A stretch of 64,000 nucleotides of DNA from Cervus elaphus (taxonomy: Eukaryota > Chordata > Mammalia > Artiodactyla > Cervidae), in NCBI RefSeq assembly GCF_910594005.1, contig NC_057815.1:84925552-84989551 (forward strand). The letters are read 5' to 3'. Position numbers and translations under genes: made by a program. The notes under the pieces were generated by a model. That model was not told the DNA's origin. It searched no databases and saw only the letters and a program-made list of their open reading frames with translations. The first letter of the stretch is position 1. Each line of letters opens with the position of its first letter. Below, in pieces: positions 43,491 through 55,689 of the stretch.

Positions 43491-45250
43491 TTGTTGTTGT
43501 TCAGTCACTAAGTCCTGCACTTCTCTCTGGGATCCCATGGACTGCAGCACACCAGGCTTCCCTGTCCTACACTATCACCCAGAGTTTGCTCATGTATGGA
43601 TACTGAATTCTTGATGCTATCTAATAATTTCATCCTTGCCACACCCTTCTCTTTTTGCCTTCAATCTTTCTCAGCATCAGGGTCTTTTCCAGTGACTCAA
43701 CTAGCTCTTCTCATCTAGGTGGCTGAAGTATTGGAGCTTCATCTTCACTATCAGTTCTTCCAATGTATTTTCAGGGTTGGTATCCTTTAGGGTTAACTAG
43801 TTCAATCTCTTCACAGTCCAAAGGACTCTCAAGAGTCTTCTCCAGTCCCACAACTGGAAAACTTCAATTCTTCAGTGCTCAGCCTTCTTTATGGTCCAAC
43901 TCTCACATCTGTACATGACTAGTGGAAAAACCATAGCTTTGACTTTACCAACCTTTGTCAGCAAAGTGATGTCGCTGCTTTTTAATATGGTTTCTAGATT
44001 TGTCACAGCCCTCCTTCCAAGGAGCAATTGTCTTTTAGTTTCATGGCTGCCATCAATATCTGTAGTGATTCTGGAGTCCAAGACAATAAAATCTGTCACT
44101 GTTTCTATTTTTTCCCCTTCTATCTGCCATGAAGTGATGAGATCGGATGCCATGATCTTCATTTTTTTGAATGCTGAGTTTTAAGCCAGCTTTTCACTCT
44201 CCTCTTTAACCCTCATCAAGGGGCTTTTTAGTTCCTCTTCACTTTCTGCCATGAGTGGTATCATCTGCAGGTTGTTGATACTTCTCCTGGCAATCTTGAT
44301 TCCAGCTTGTATTTCATCCAGCATGGCATTCCACATGATATAGTCTGCATATAAGTTAAATAAGCTGCATGACAATACATAGCCTTGTCATACTCTTTTC
44401 TCAATTTTGAACCAGTCAACTGTTCCATGTCCAGTTCTAACTGTTGCTTCTTGACCTGCATATAGGTTTCTCAGGAGGCAGGTAAGGTTGTCTGGTATTC
44501 CAATCTCTGTAAGAACGTTCCACAGTTTGTTGTGATCCACATAGTCAAAGGTTTTGGCACAGCCAAAAAGCAGAAGTAGATGTTTTTCTGGAACTCTCTT
44601 GCTTGCTCAATGATCCAGCGGATGTGGTAATTTGATCTCTGGTTCCTCTGCCTTTTCTAAATCCAGCTTGAACATCTGGAAGTTCACAGTTCACATACTG
44701 TTGAAGCCTGGCTTGGAGAATTTTGAGCGTTACTTTGCTAGCATGTGAGATGAATGCAACTGCGCAGTAGTTTGAACATTCTTTGGCATCTCCCTTCTTT
44801 GGGATTGGAGTGAAAACTGACCTTTTCCAGTCCTGTGGTCATTGCTGAGTTTTCCAAATTTGCTGGTATACTGAGTGCAGCACTTTAACATCACCATCTT
44901 TTAGGATTTCAAATAGCTCAGCTGGAATTCCATCACCTCCACTACCTTTATTTGCAGTAATGCTTCTTGAGGCCCACTTGACTGCATACTCCAGGAGGTC
45001 TGGCTCTAGATCAGCAGCCAACCACACCATCATGGTTATCTGTGTCATGAAGACCTTTTTTGTATAGTTCTATATATTCTTCCCACCTCTTCTTAATCTG
45101 TTCTGCTTCTGTTAGATCCTTACAGTTTCTGTCCTTTATCGTGCCCATCTTCACTATGACCCATCTGTCTTGGCTGGCCCTGCATGGCCAGCTCACAGCT
45201 TCATTGAGTTCTGCAAACTGTCTTTATCATACTTGTTCACAAGACTGTCC
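43491..45250 (-). mobile_element. BovB LINE with internal deletion, antisense
   Basis: It starts with a 'ttgttgttgttcagtcac' tail and runs in reverse through C-terminal domain and reverse transcriptase to 'tttatcgtgcccatct' (45150). There it switches to reversed BovB 5'-end sequence (tgacccatctgtcttgg .. cttcattgagtt), so roughly 1.4 kb, mainly the endonuclease, is missing. Minus frames 44162-43872 and 45048-44839 keep 'KIMASDLITSWQIEG' and 'SGGDGIPAELFEILKDG'. It is an older copy than most here. Confidence 0.88.
43872..44162 (-). pseudogene. BovB C-terminal domain fragment in the deleted copy
   Basis: A 96-codon minus frame with 'LGRRAVTNLETILKSSDIT' and a degraded 'YRCESWTIKKAEH' motif, where GCESW is usual (Gly to Arg). 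Other pieces of the same protein lie in different frames at 44375-44181 and 45048-44839. Confidence 0.85.
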
Positions 45251-45279
45251 GCTGCATTCCTGGGAAATAAATGCGCACT

Positions 45280-45965
45280 TTGTTCTAGCATCCAAGGTCT
45301 CACATGATCCTGGTCCAGTCACATCGTTTCGGCAGCATCTTCCTCTGCATACACATGGATGATTTCCTGTGCCCAAACACACCTTCTGCCTTTCTACATC
45401 TTGCCTTTGTCTAGACTATTTCCTAGTTCTGTAGTGCCTAGGTAAGTCTGTCCTCAGGATCATTCAAAACTCTTTCCATGAAGTCATATTTCCTTTCCTC
45501 TGGATGCAATCTGGCCCTCCACTGGACATCCATAAAACATTGCATGTATTTCCTCTGACTGTCCTTGCTTTAAATAATATTGTAACACCCTCTGTACTTG
45601 CCTTGTTGTTGTTTGATTGCTAAGCTGTGCCTGATTCTTTTGTGATCCCATGGACTGTAGACTGCCAGGCTCTTCTGTCTGTGGGATTTCCCAGGCAAAA
45701 GGACTGGAATGGGTTGCCATTTTCTCCTACAGAAGATCTTCCTGACCCAGGGATCAGACCCAGGCATTGAACTGAGTCTCCTGCATTGGGAGGCAGATTC
45801 TTTACCACTGAGCCACTTAGGAAGCCCCTGTATTTGTCTTATCCTGAGACTAGATAGTGAGCTTCTGGAGCATGAGCTGTATCTTATAGATGTGAGAGTA
45901 TTCCTCAGAGTGCTTAACACAGTGTCTTTTATACGGCAAAGGTTAAGTTAGCTCACAAATGGATG
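45280..45965 (+). mobile_element. L2 remnant, interrupted by a SINE
   Basis: 'ccatgaagtcatatttcc' and 'ctttaaataatattg' before the SINE, then 'gactagatagtgagcttctg' and 'cagagtgcttaacacagtg' after it, are L2 3' sequence in sense. Confidence 0.6.
45602..45828 (-). mobile_element. Bov-tA-type SINE, antisense, in L2
   Basis: 'gttgtttgattgctaagc' to 'gagccacttaggaagcccc'. 'ctgtacttg' and 'ctgtatttg' flank it. Confidence 0.92.
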
Positions 45966-46761
45966 ACATTGAACCATCAGAAACGTTCTCTCTTACAGAT
46001 CTCCTCTGCATGCTTTCAGAAAATGCATTCCTCTGCATTTCTGTCCTCTCTCTCTCCCACTTAGGACAAAAACACTTATCAGCAAGAGAGCCTGAGAACA
46101 TAAAACCATAGGATACAGCAATCTGTGGTGTCAAAAGAAAACCAAATACATGCATGACTTATTTACAGAATTTGTAAAATGGAGCCTAGAGAATTAAAAT
46201 GCAATTTTTAGCTAATTTATACTATTCTGAATGTCACGGTAAAGCCCACATTTCATGGGGCAGAATGAAGACAGCCATGATTAACATTTATTTCAGCCAC
46301 AAACCAGGGCAACTGTTTGTTTCCACTGTGATCCCTAAGACTTTGCTCTAAGGATGAAAACTTCATTGGTTATACTGAAAGAAAGAACTGCCATTGGTAA
46401 GTGAGTAAAATTTTATCATCTCCATCAAAGATACACACTTGCAGAATTATGAAGTCAAGTTGGTATTTACCCTGCCACTGAATATGATTTGAATAATAAT
46501 AAAAACTGACAGTGTTAAGCTATGTTAGTGACACATGGGGAAAAATAGTCCAAGGTCCACTCAGGTATATTATTATTGTCATTGCTACATCTGTAACTAA
46601 TCAGAAGCTTTATGACCATCCTATCATCCTACATTTTATTGGTTTGCCTCTATATTTAATACATTTGTAAATAAGCAAATCTGATGAATGTTTTCTTGGT
46701 GTAAGGCTCAAACTTATTTCATCGATATAAAACTTCCTTTCAGATAATTATACTCACTGTA
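45966..46761. other. Low-repeat sequence, no gene seen
   Basis: AT-rich, no frames of note, no recognised repeat. It ends where a large L1 begins. Confidence 0.5.
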
Positions 46762-46767
46762 TAGCAG

Positions 46768-47830
46768 AAGATGGCAGAGAAGTAAGATATGGGGATCACC
46801 AGCCTGCCCACAAGCACACCAAAAACTCAACAAGAAATGGAACAACTCCTACAAAGCAACCTCTACAAGACAGCAGAAGACCCCAGGCCTCTGGCTGGGG
46901 GACGGGGGACAGGCTAAGCTCCCTGGAATGAGGTAAGAGAAAGGATAGAGACATAAAAAGGGACAAGACAGAGAACCTCTGGATAGAGCTTGTGCCCCAA
47001 GGGAGGGAGGGAGTCCTAAAACAGGAGGAGTTCCCATGCACAGGAAAGCTCCCTCGCAGGCGGACCCAAGAGGGAGCTGCAGAGTCTTGGAAAACCATGC
47101 AAAACAGGGACTTGGAGAACAGAAAAGAGAGAAAGCTGAGCTTCTCAGCTCAAGGACTGTGGCCCTAATCAGACAGTGGGCTCGGGGAACCAAGAGAGAT
47201 GCCCACAGAAGCCCCGGAGCACAGAGGGCTGTCATGCAGGCAACCCTCCTGGCGCAGACGACGGCCTAGGGAGCCGAAAGAAGAATACACAAGCCCCACG
47301 ACAGAGCTCGTGGACCTCTGAAACAAGGGCACACAGGTGGGTGAGCTGAAACGAGTACACACGAACCCCGAGATGCAGAGAGCGGGCCAGGAGCTGAGAC
47401 ACGTGCAGTCCAGCTCTGAAACAGAGAGCGCAGGCCGCGCGAGTCTGTGATGCAGAGAGTACAGCTGGGGAGCCGAGAAAAGAGCTACAGAAGCCCCGAC
47501 CTAGCAAGCTTCGGCTAGCAGAGCAGGGCAGGACTGGGGAACAGAAGCACCCGCAGTGATTCCAGGGCCAAGGAGCGGGTGGGCGGCAGTACAGATATGC
47601 TGAGACGGCCACTTTGAAGTGGCTGTGGAAATAGATGCGTCTAACACTGCCAAAACCAGAAGGACTGGCCAAAGGCATGCGGAACCCAAGGGCACTCCAA
47701 AACCTCCTGCTGGACACTGCACTGCTCTTCAGAGAGACGGGATACAGCTCCATCAACCAGAACACAGGCACAAGTTCCCCGAACCCGGAAAACGTCACAG
47801 GACACTAACCCAACCCCATCCACCGTGGCA
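46768..47830 (+). promoter_or_regulatory. L1 5' UTR (internal promoter region), CpG-rich
   Basis: The most GC- and CpG-rich stretch of the window. AAGATGGCAG at its first bases contains the YY1-type core (CCAT on the opposite strand) that is known at the start of L1 promoters. 47110-47570 shows degenerate units beginning with 'ggggaaccaag', 'gggagccgaaag', 'ggtgagctgaaac', 'ggagctgagac', 'ggggagccgag' and 'ctggggaacag'. The minus strand has two open frames of 188 and 128 codons. Activity is not shown by sequence alone. Confidence 0.7.
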
Positions 47831-48678
47831 GACTCTGCAATCAAGAACTCTGACCTTCAGAACTTTTTCGTTTTCTCTTATAAATCACACTGCTTATTCC
47901 CCTTATATATTGCTATCTTCAAATTAGCCTTTTGCAGTGCTGTGGAGTTTTCCTCGTTGTTTTTCTTGTTAAAAAAAAATTCATTTTAAGTTTTTTTTTT
48001 TTTTTCTTTTTTACTCTTTTTGTTTGGTGATTTTTCTGATTTTGTTTTTGATACATTCAAATGCTTTTCTTATAGTTCTTTACTGGCTATAGCTATTCCT
48101 GAATATATATAAATCTTTTTTGCATGTGTCTAAACCTTTGCACTTCTATTTTATCTTCTCACTTTTTTTTTTTTTTGCCCTCTTTTCCACCTGCTTCCTT
48201 TTCTCTTTTCCCTCCCTTCTTCTCTTTCTTTTCTTCTCCCTTTTTTCCTTCACTCTTTCTTTTTTCACCAAGTAAGTTAAATTGTTGAACTTTTGCTCTG
48301 TGCCCCAGTTTGCACTCTGCTTTCCAGATTGAAAACTAGCTAGCTCTGCTTTTAATTAGTCGATATCACTTTTGGTTTCCTTTGTTCACCAAGTCAATCT
48401 CCTGTATTCATTTCTTTAGAATACTTTGGTTATAAATGTGTGTGTGGAAGTATGTGTTTATGTCCCATTATTCCTGTAATTACCTGCTTGATCTGCTAGA
48501 TATCCTCCCACTGTAACATAGACAACATAGGCACAAGTCACCCCTGACAATAGGTCAACACAAACAACTCAACCAACCTTTCCCTCCAAAAGCAAAAACC
48601 AAAAGTAAGAAGGAATACAACTCTAAAACCTGGGAAAAGGAGACCTCAAGTGGAGCAACTTAGGAAAAAAAGAGAAAA

Positions 48679-49401
48679 ATGAAAAGACAGAGAAATAGAG
48701 AACAAATGAAAGAACAAGGTAGAATTTCACAAGACCAAATAAATGAAGAGGAAATAAGCAATCTATCTGAAAGAGAACTCAGAATGATAGTAAAAATGCT
48801 CTGAATACTTGAAAACAGAATGGAGAAAAATGCAAGAAACATTTAACAAGTTAATAAAATCAGCAAAGACATGGAAGAAATAAAGAATAAGCAAACAGAG
48901 ATGAATAATACAATTACTGAAATTAAAAATACTCTAGAATGGACCAATAGAAGAATAACTGAGGCAGAGAAATGGATAAGTGAGCTAGAAGATAGAATGA
49001 CAGAAATAACTGCTAAAGAGCAGAATAAAGGGAAAAGATGGAAAAGAGCTGACTATAGCCTCAGAGACCTTTGGGACAATATTATATGCACCAACATTCA
49101 AGTTATAGGGGCCCCAGGGGAGGAAAAAAAAGGCACTGAGAAAGTTTTTGAAGAAACTATAGTTGAAAACTTCTGCAACATGGGAAAGGAAATAGTCAAT
49201 CAAGTCCAAGAAGCACAAAGAGTCCCTTATAGGATAAACCCAAGGAGAAACACATTGAGAAACATATTGATCAAGCTAACAAAGATTAAGCACAAAGATG
49301 TTAAAAGCAGCAAGGGAAAAACAATAAGTAACATACAAGGAAAATCCCATATGATTAGCCATGGATCTTTAACAGAAACTCTGCAGGCCAGAAGGCAATA
49401 G
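48679..49401 (+). pseudogene. L1 ORF1 (RNA-binding chaperone) with stops
   Basis: The native-looking start is ATG 48679 (MKRQRNREQMKEQ). In-frame TGA at 48802-48804 and TAA at 48844-48846 break it; the same frame then runs 176 codons from 48871 to a TAG at 49399-49401 (caatag, where tgg is usual). The surviving part shows the coiled-coil end (RITEAEKWISELEDRM), the RRM region ('LRDLWDNIICTNIQVIG', then EKVFEETIVENF) and part of the C-terminal domain. ORF1p normally coats L1 RNA. The usual length is about 330-370 residues. Confidence 0.88.
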
Positions 49402-49616
49402 CAGGATATATTTAAAGTACTGAAAGAAAAAAAAAATATCTGCAACCAAGATTACTATACCTGGCAAAGATTTCATTCAAAATTGATGAAGAAATCAAAG
49501 GCTTTACATATAAACAGAAGTTATACCAGCCTTACAACAAATACTAAAGTAACTCACATAGGCAGTAAGCACAAGAGAAAGGAAGACCTACAAAAAAACC
49601 CCAAACAATTAAGAAA

Positions 49617-52600
49617 ATGACAATAGGAACATATATATCAATCATTACCTTAAATGTAAACAGATTAAATGCACCAACCAAAAGATACAGACTGACTGAA
49701 TGGATACAAAAACAAGACCCATATATATGCTGCCTACAAGAGACCCACTTCAGACCTAGAGACACATACAGACTGAAAGTAAAAGGATGAAAAAAGATAT
49801 TCCATGCAAATGGAAACCAAAAGAAAGCTGGAGTGGCAATCCTTATTTCAGACAAAATAGACTTTAAAATAAAGAATATAAGAGACAAAGAAGGACACTA
49901 CATAATGATCAAGGGGTCAATCAAGAAGAAAACATACCTATTGTAAATATTTATGCACTCAACATAGGAGCACCTCAATACATAAGGGAAACAGTAACAG
50001 GCATAAGAGGGGAAATTGACAGTAACTCAATAATAGTAAGGGACTTTAACACCCCACTTACACCAATGGACAGATCATCAAAGCAGAGTATAAATAAGGA
50101 AACACAAACTTTAAATGAAACATTAGACCAAAGGGACCTAACTGGTATCTCCAGGACTTTCCATCCAATATACTTTCTTCTCAAATACACATGGAACATT
50201 CTCCAGGATAGACCACATCTTGGGCCACAAATCAAGGCTCAGTAAATTTAAGAAAACTGAAATCATATCAAGTATCTTCTCTGATCACAATGTTATGAGA
50301 CTAGATATCAACTGCATGGGGAAAAAAACCTGCAAAAAAACAAAAACCCTTGGGGATTAAACAATACATTACTAAATGATAGAGATTACTGAAGAAATAA
50401 GGGAAATCCAAAGATTCCTAGAAACGAATGACAATGAAAACATGATTCCCCCAAACTTATGAGATTCAGCAAAAGCAGTTCCAAGAGGGAAGTATATAGC
50501 AATACAATCCTACCTTAAGAAACAAGAAAAACATCAAATAGACAACCTAACTCTACATCTAAAGCAGCTGGAAAAAGAAAAAACAGACAAAAAATCCAAA
50601 GTCAGCAGCAGGAAAGAAACCATAAAGATCAGAACAGAAATAATTGAAAAAGAAATGAAGGAAACAATAGCAAAGGTTAATAAAACTAAAAGCTGGTTCT
50701 TTGAGAAGATAAAAAAAAAAAAAAGACAAACCACTAGCCAGACTCATCAGGAAAAATAAAAGGGGAAAAATCAAATCAACAAAATTAGAAATGAAAAAGG
50801 AGAGGTTGCAAGAGACAACACAGAAATACAAAGGATCATAAGAGAATATTATGAACAACTCTATGCTAATAAAATGGGCACTCTAGAGAAAATGGGGAAA
50901 TTCTTAGACAAGTTCAGCCTCCCAAGACTGAATAGAAATTATGAACAAGAAAATTACAAACACTGAAATAGAAACTGTGATCAAAAATCCCCCCCACCCA
51001 AAAAAATTCCAGGGCCCATATGGCTTCTCCTCACAGGGGAATTCTATCAAACATTTAGAGAAGAGCTAATGCCTATTTTTCTGAAACTCCTCCAAAAAAT
51101 TGCAGAGGAAGGAACAATTCCAAACTCATTCTACAAGGCCACAATCACCCTAATACCAAAACCAGGCAAAGACAACACACAAATATAAAATTACAGGTCA
51201 ATATCACTGATGAACATAGATGCTAAAATACTCAAAAAAAAAAAAAATTCTAGCAAACAGAATTGAACAACACATTAAAAAGCTCATACAACATAATCAA
51301 GTCAGACTGATTCCAGGGATGTAAGGATTCTTTAATATATGCAAATCAGTGTGATGCACCATATTAATATGAAAGAAAGACAACACAGGATCATCTCAAT
51401 AGATGCAGAAAAAGCCTTTGACAAAATTCAGCACTCATATGTGATAAAAAAACCTTCAAAAAATTGGCATAGAAGGAACCTACCTCAATATAGTAAAAAC
51501 AATATATAACAAGCTCACAGCAAACATTATTCTCAATGGTGAAAAACTAAAAGCATTCCCTCTAAGAAAGTTAGATGTAAGATAATACTACAAGATAGTC
51601 TTGAGAAAGAAGAATGGAACTGGAAGAATCAACCTTCCTGACTTCAGACTACATTATAAAGCTAAAATCATCAAGACAGTGTGGTACTGGCACAAAAACA
51701 GAACTATAAACCAATGGAACAAGATAGAGAGCCCAGAGACCTATGGGTACCTTATTTTTGACAAAGGAGGCAAGAATATAAAATGGGGCAAAGATAGCCT
51801 TTTCAATAAGTGGTGTTGGGAAAATTGATCAGCTACATGCAAAAGAATGAGATTAGAACACTTCCTAATGCCATACACAAAGATAAACTCAAAATGTATT
51901 AAAGACCTAAATGTAAGACCAGAAACTATAAAACTTTTAGAGGAAAACATAGGCAGAACATTTGATGACATAAATCAAATCTTCTATGACCCACCTCCTA
52001 AAATAATGGGAATAAAAACAAAAATAAACAAGTGGTACCTAACTCAACTTAAAAGTTTTTGCACAGCAAAGAAACTACAAACAAGGTGAAAAGACAACCC
52101 TCAGGATGGAAGAAAATAATAGCAAAAGTAAGAGCTGACAAAGAAATAATTTCCAAAATATGCAAGCAGCTCATACAATTCAATACCAGAAAAACAGTCC
52201 AATCAAACGTGGGAAAAAGACCTAAACAGACATTTCTCCAAAGAAGACATACAAACATACATATGGCTAACCAACACATGGAAAGATGCTCAACATTGCT
52301 CATTATTAAAGAAATGCAAATCAAAACTACAATGAGATACCACCTCACACCAGTCAGAATGGCCATCATCAAAAATTCTACAAACAAAAATGCTGGAGAG
52401 GGTATGGAGAAAAGGGAATGCTCTTGCATTGCTGGTTGGAATGTAAACTGATACAGCCACTATGGAAGACGGTATGGAGATTCCTTAAAAAACCAGGAGT
52501 AAAACCATCATATGACCCAGTAATCCCACTATGAGGCATATACCCTGAGGAAACCAAAATTGAAAAAGACACTTGTAACCCAATATTCATTGCAGCACTA

Positions 52601-52825
52601 TTTAGAATATCTAGAACATGGAAGCAACCTAGATATCCATCGACAGATGAATGGATAAAGAAGCTGCGGTACATATATATAATGGAATACTACTCAGCCA
52701 TAAAAAGAAATGCATTTGAGTCAGTTTTATTGAGGTGGATGAACCTGGAGCTTTTTATACAGAGTGAAGTAAGTCAGAAAGACAAACACAAAATATCATA
52801 TATGACACATATATATGGAATCTAG
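49617..52825 (+). pseudogene. L1 ORF2 (endonuclease/reverse transcriptase) remnant
   Basis: It starts at ATG 49617 with the endonuclease opening (MTIGTYISIITLNVNRLNAP, later 'YICCLQETHF') and meets TGA at 49788-49790 after 57 codons, where Trp is usual. Later endonuclease and reverse transcriptase parts lie in shifting frames (SIDAEKAFDKIQH near 51400). At about 51567 roughly 1 kb including the FADD catalytic motif is lost. C-terminal frames 51601-51828, 51847-52089 and 52059-52451 follow. The native stop is TAG 52823-52825. Confidence 0.9.
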
Positions 52826-53168
52826 AAAGATGGTACTGATGAATTTATTTTCAGGGCTGCAGTGGAGAAACAGACATAGACAACAGACCAACGGACACAG
52901 TGGGAAGCGAGGAGGGAGAGGGTGAGATGTATGGGGAGAGTAACATGGAAACTTGCAATACCATATGTAAAGCAGCCACTGAGAATTTGCAGAATGGCTC
53001 AGGGAAGTCAAACAGCGGCTCTATGACAGTCTAGAAGGGTGGGATGTGGAGGGATATAGGAGGGAGGTTCGGCAGGGAAGGGACATGGGTGTACCTATGG
53101 CTGATCCTTGATGTTTGCTAGAAAACCACAAAATTCTCTAAAGCAACTATCCTTCAATTAAAAAAATA

Positions 53169-54099
53169 AGGTGGCAAAAAAGAAAAAATAATCAAAACAT
53201 CTGAATTTTACCCCAAAGGATCTTCTTCACTTTTCTTTCTAGCTGTATGTGATGAACCTGTGAATCAACTTTCCCAGTTCTTACCACACTTGGTTTAAAC
53301 CTCAGCAGCTGCCTCTTACATAATCCTGCTCAAATTTGTTGATTCCATCTTACACTTTGGATCTTGTCTCTGATTTAATAAGGCGCTGATGCTAGTGACT
53401 AATCCTCCAGCCACTGTGCTATTAGTAGCACACCCAGGCACTATGAACCTAAAAAAGGAAGTTTGAGCCACTTAATATATTTGTGTATTATTTCCCTTAG
53501 AGACCAGAAAGTCTATGTGGGAAGTGATTGTGTTTATACACTTGTATTCTACTCATTAACCAGCACAGTGATGCTCAGTCAAATCTATAATATATTCACT
53601 GAATAATTTTGGTTTTTACCTTCAAGTTGATTTGACCGACTGTTTTGTTCCTACTTTACTTTCTTTTCTGGTAAAATAAGGAAACAAAGGTTACAGGAAA
53701 ATGAACTTTGTAACACACATAATCCATCACAGTGGGCTTTTATATTAATTTTTATGTTTTACTAAATTAGTAACCCTCTACCTATAAATCTATACCTTAT
53801 TATAAATTCTTAAACACCACCTCTATGACTCAAAACTTGCTGCACAATTCAATGAAATAGTTTTACAGTGCTATGGTAAATGAAATAAGGTCATAGATTG
53901 TATATAGCTCCTCTGGTTAACAGGTGAAACCTGCTTACCAACCTCCTGAAGCTTTGTAGCCTTTGTAACCTGCTTTGAATAACAAACAGTAATAGAAGTG
54001 ACACTGTGTGAATTTTGAAATCTAGGCTTCATAAAGTTTTGCAACTTCTACCTTGATGCTCTTTGGCCATCACAAAAAGAATCATATTCTTACCTCCAG
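53169..54099. other. Low-repeat sequence, no gene seen
   Basis: AT-rich. 53550-53615 has a weak L2/MIR-end look (cagcacagtgatgctcag). No reading frame. Confidence 0.5.
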
Positions 54100-54354
54100 T
54101 AAGTTGAGAGGCGCTGTAGAGAAGAACCAAAGTGCCGAAGCAGCCAGCCAGCCAGCAACTCTGAGACGCATGAGTGAAGCCATCCTGAAACTCCCAGATC
54201 AACTGATCCTCTTTCTGAAGGGAAGCAAGTGAATGAGCCCAGGTGCAACCAACAGAGGAAATGATGAACTAAACTGAATTGGGAGAAATAACAAATTAGA
54301 TTAAACCCAAAACACATGGGGTAGTTGGTGCTGCATCAACAGTAATCTAACATT
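54100..54354 (+). mobile_element. Possible MaLR-like LTR remnant
   Basis: 'gcatgagtgaagccatcctg' and 'cacatggggtagttggtgc' fit an ancient LTR end in sense. It contains a short (CAGC)n run. Confidence 0.4.
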
Positions 54355-54370
54355 TAAAAATACTAATTAT

Positions 54371-54479
54371 CTACATGTATATGTATGACTGAGCACTTTT
54401 GCTCTTCACCTGAAACGATCACAACATTGTTCATCAGCCATACTCCAATACAAAGTTAAAGAAAAGATTTAAAAATAAA
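54371..54479 (+). mobile_element. L1 3' end, 0.11 kb, with 16-bp target duplication
   Basis: 'gtatgactgagcacttttgc', 'cctgaaacgatcacaac' and 'ccatactccaatacaaag' are the last ~110 bp of an L1. TAAAAATACTAATTAT at 54355-54370 and 54480-54495 bounds it exactly. 54496-54784 holds no recognised feature. Confidence 0.93.
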
Positions 54480-54784
54480 TAAAAATACTAATTATATTAT
54501 GGATTTTTTTTAAGAAAAGAATGCTCACTCTAACAGTAAGGAACTGTGAGTTTGCTTTGCCTCTCAGAGCCGGTGTCCTGACTGCCAAGGTATTAAGGAA
54601 GGAGCTGAGGGAAGAGGGGTTCTAGCCATACCATCGCTTCTTCTAGAGAATCTTCCCATGACAGCTTCTAGAGGGAGCAGATCCCTATATTCTGTTATCT
54701 TGCTGTCTTTTACCTCACCAGGGATGACATCTTTGATTGCCAGAAGCTAATACAATCCTTTCTTTTGATTATTTTAACTAAAAG

Positions 54785-54992
54785 AGTGTGTGTGTTAGTC
54801 ACTCAGTCATGTCCAACTCTTTGTGACCCCATGGACCCCTATTCCTCCAGGCTCCTCTGTCCATGTGCTTTTCTGGACAAGAATACCTGGGTTGGGTTGT
54901 CATTTCCTTCTCCAGCGGATCTTCCTGATCCAGGGATTGAACCTGGATCTTCTACATAGCAGGTGGATTCTTTTCTGTCTGAGCCACCAGGC
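54785..54992 (-). mobile_element. Bov-tA-type SINE, antisense
   Basis: 'gttagtcactcagtcatgtc' to 'ctgtctgagccaccaggc'; the reversed B box is 'agggattgaacctgg'. Confidence 0.92.
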
Positions 54993-55059
54993 TTTTTTGT
55001 CTCTTTGGATGGGCTACCATCCCATTTACTCAGTCAAACACTAATCCGGTTGTTACTAT

Positions 55060-55378
55060 CAAGATATTTTAATAGATGTGATGAAAGTCCAAAATAAGTT
55101 GACTTTAAAGAGGGGAGATTATCCTAAAGTGGGACTGATTTGGTCAGTTGAAAGTTCTCAAGGGCAAACTGAGGCTTCCCTGAGGAAGGAGAAATTCTTC
55201 CAGTAGATTGCAGTCTCAGCCTGTTCCCAAGAATTTCTTCCTCTCTTTTCTGATGGCCTGCTTTGCAGACCGCTGACTTGTCCCACAACCATGTAAGCCA
55301 ATTCCTCACAGTATCTTTCTTAATATGTATTTCCTACTGGTTCTATTTCTCTGGTCGAATGCTGACCAATACAGGCAG
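55060..55378 (+). mobile_element. MaLR-like LTR remnant
   Basis: 'gaggggagattatcc', 'accatgtaagccaattcctc' and 'cctactggttctatttctct' then 'gctgaccaatacagg' follow the order of an ancient LTR of this class. It is diverged. The next 310 bp are unassigned. Confidence 0.6.
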
Positions 55379-55689
55379 TGTTTCAGTAAACCAAAGGACC
55401 AGGGACTAAATTACAGTGGTGGGAAAATGGTGAGCAGAAGAAATGGGCCTCCTTAGAGAAGCAACAGTGAGCAAGCACATCATCCTAGAGAAAACAAGAT
55501 ACAGTCACATTCTTAAACCCTCAGCTTCAGTGCCTGAGTCCCAGTCCTATCTCACTCCCATGAGATCTTGGTGTCTCCTTGAATTTGTTGTGTGAATTTG
55601 AACGTGTTTGTTGTAACCAAAGGGTTTTGATACCAGCAATTATTACGTGCCTGATACATTCTGGAAGAGGGTGAAATCTACAACTTTTT

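Larger units (their letters stand above)
46762..53168 (+). mobile_element. Nearly full-length L1, 6.4 kb, inactive
   Basis: In order: an AAGATGGC start, a GC-rich 5' UTR (to about 47830), a T-rich leader (47860-48280), ORF1, ORF2 with an internal deletion at about 51567, and a ruminant-type 3' UTR ending at 'tccttcaattaaaaaaataa'. ORF1 and ORF2 both carry stops. The catalytic FADD part of the reverse transcriptase is deleted. No clear target duplication is seen, so the exact ends are approximate. Confidence 0.92.

Noticed and set aside
47232..47798. A 188-codon minus frame as a host gene
   Set aside because: It lies in the 5' UTR of a LINE; kept only as a question about antisense L1 frames.
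46768..47830. CpG island of a host gene promoter
   Set aside because: The GC-rich stretch is in order with ORF1 and ORF2 of an L1 and is its 5' UTR.
49544..50858. Several long hydrophobic minus-strand frames, looking like membrane proteins
   Set aside because: They are antisense shadows of A-rich L1 ORF2, which gives Phe/Leu/Ser-rich translations.
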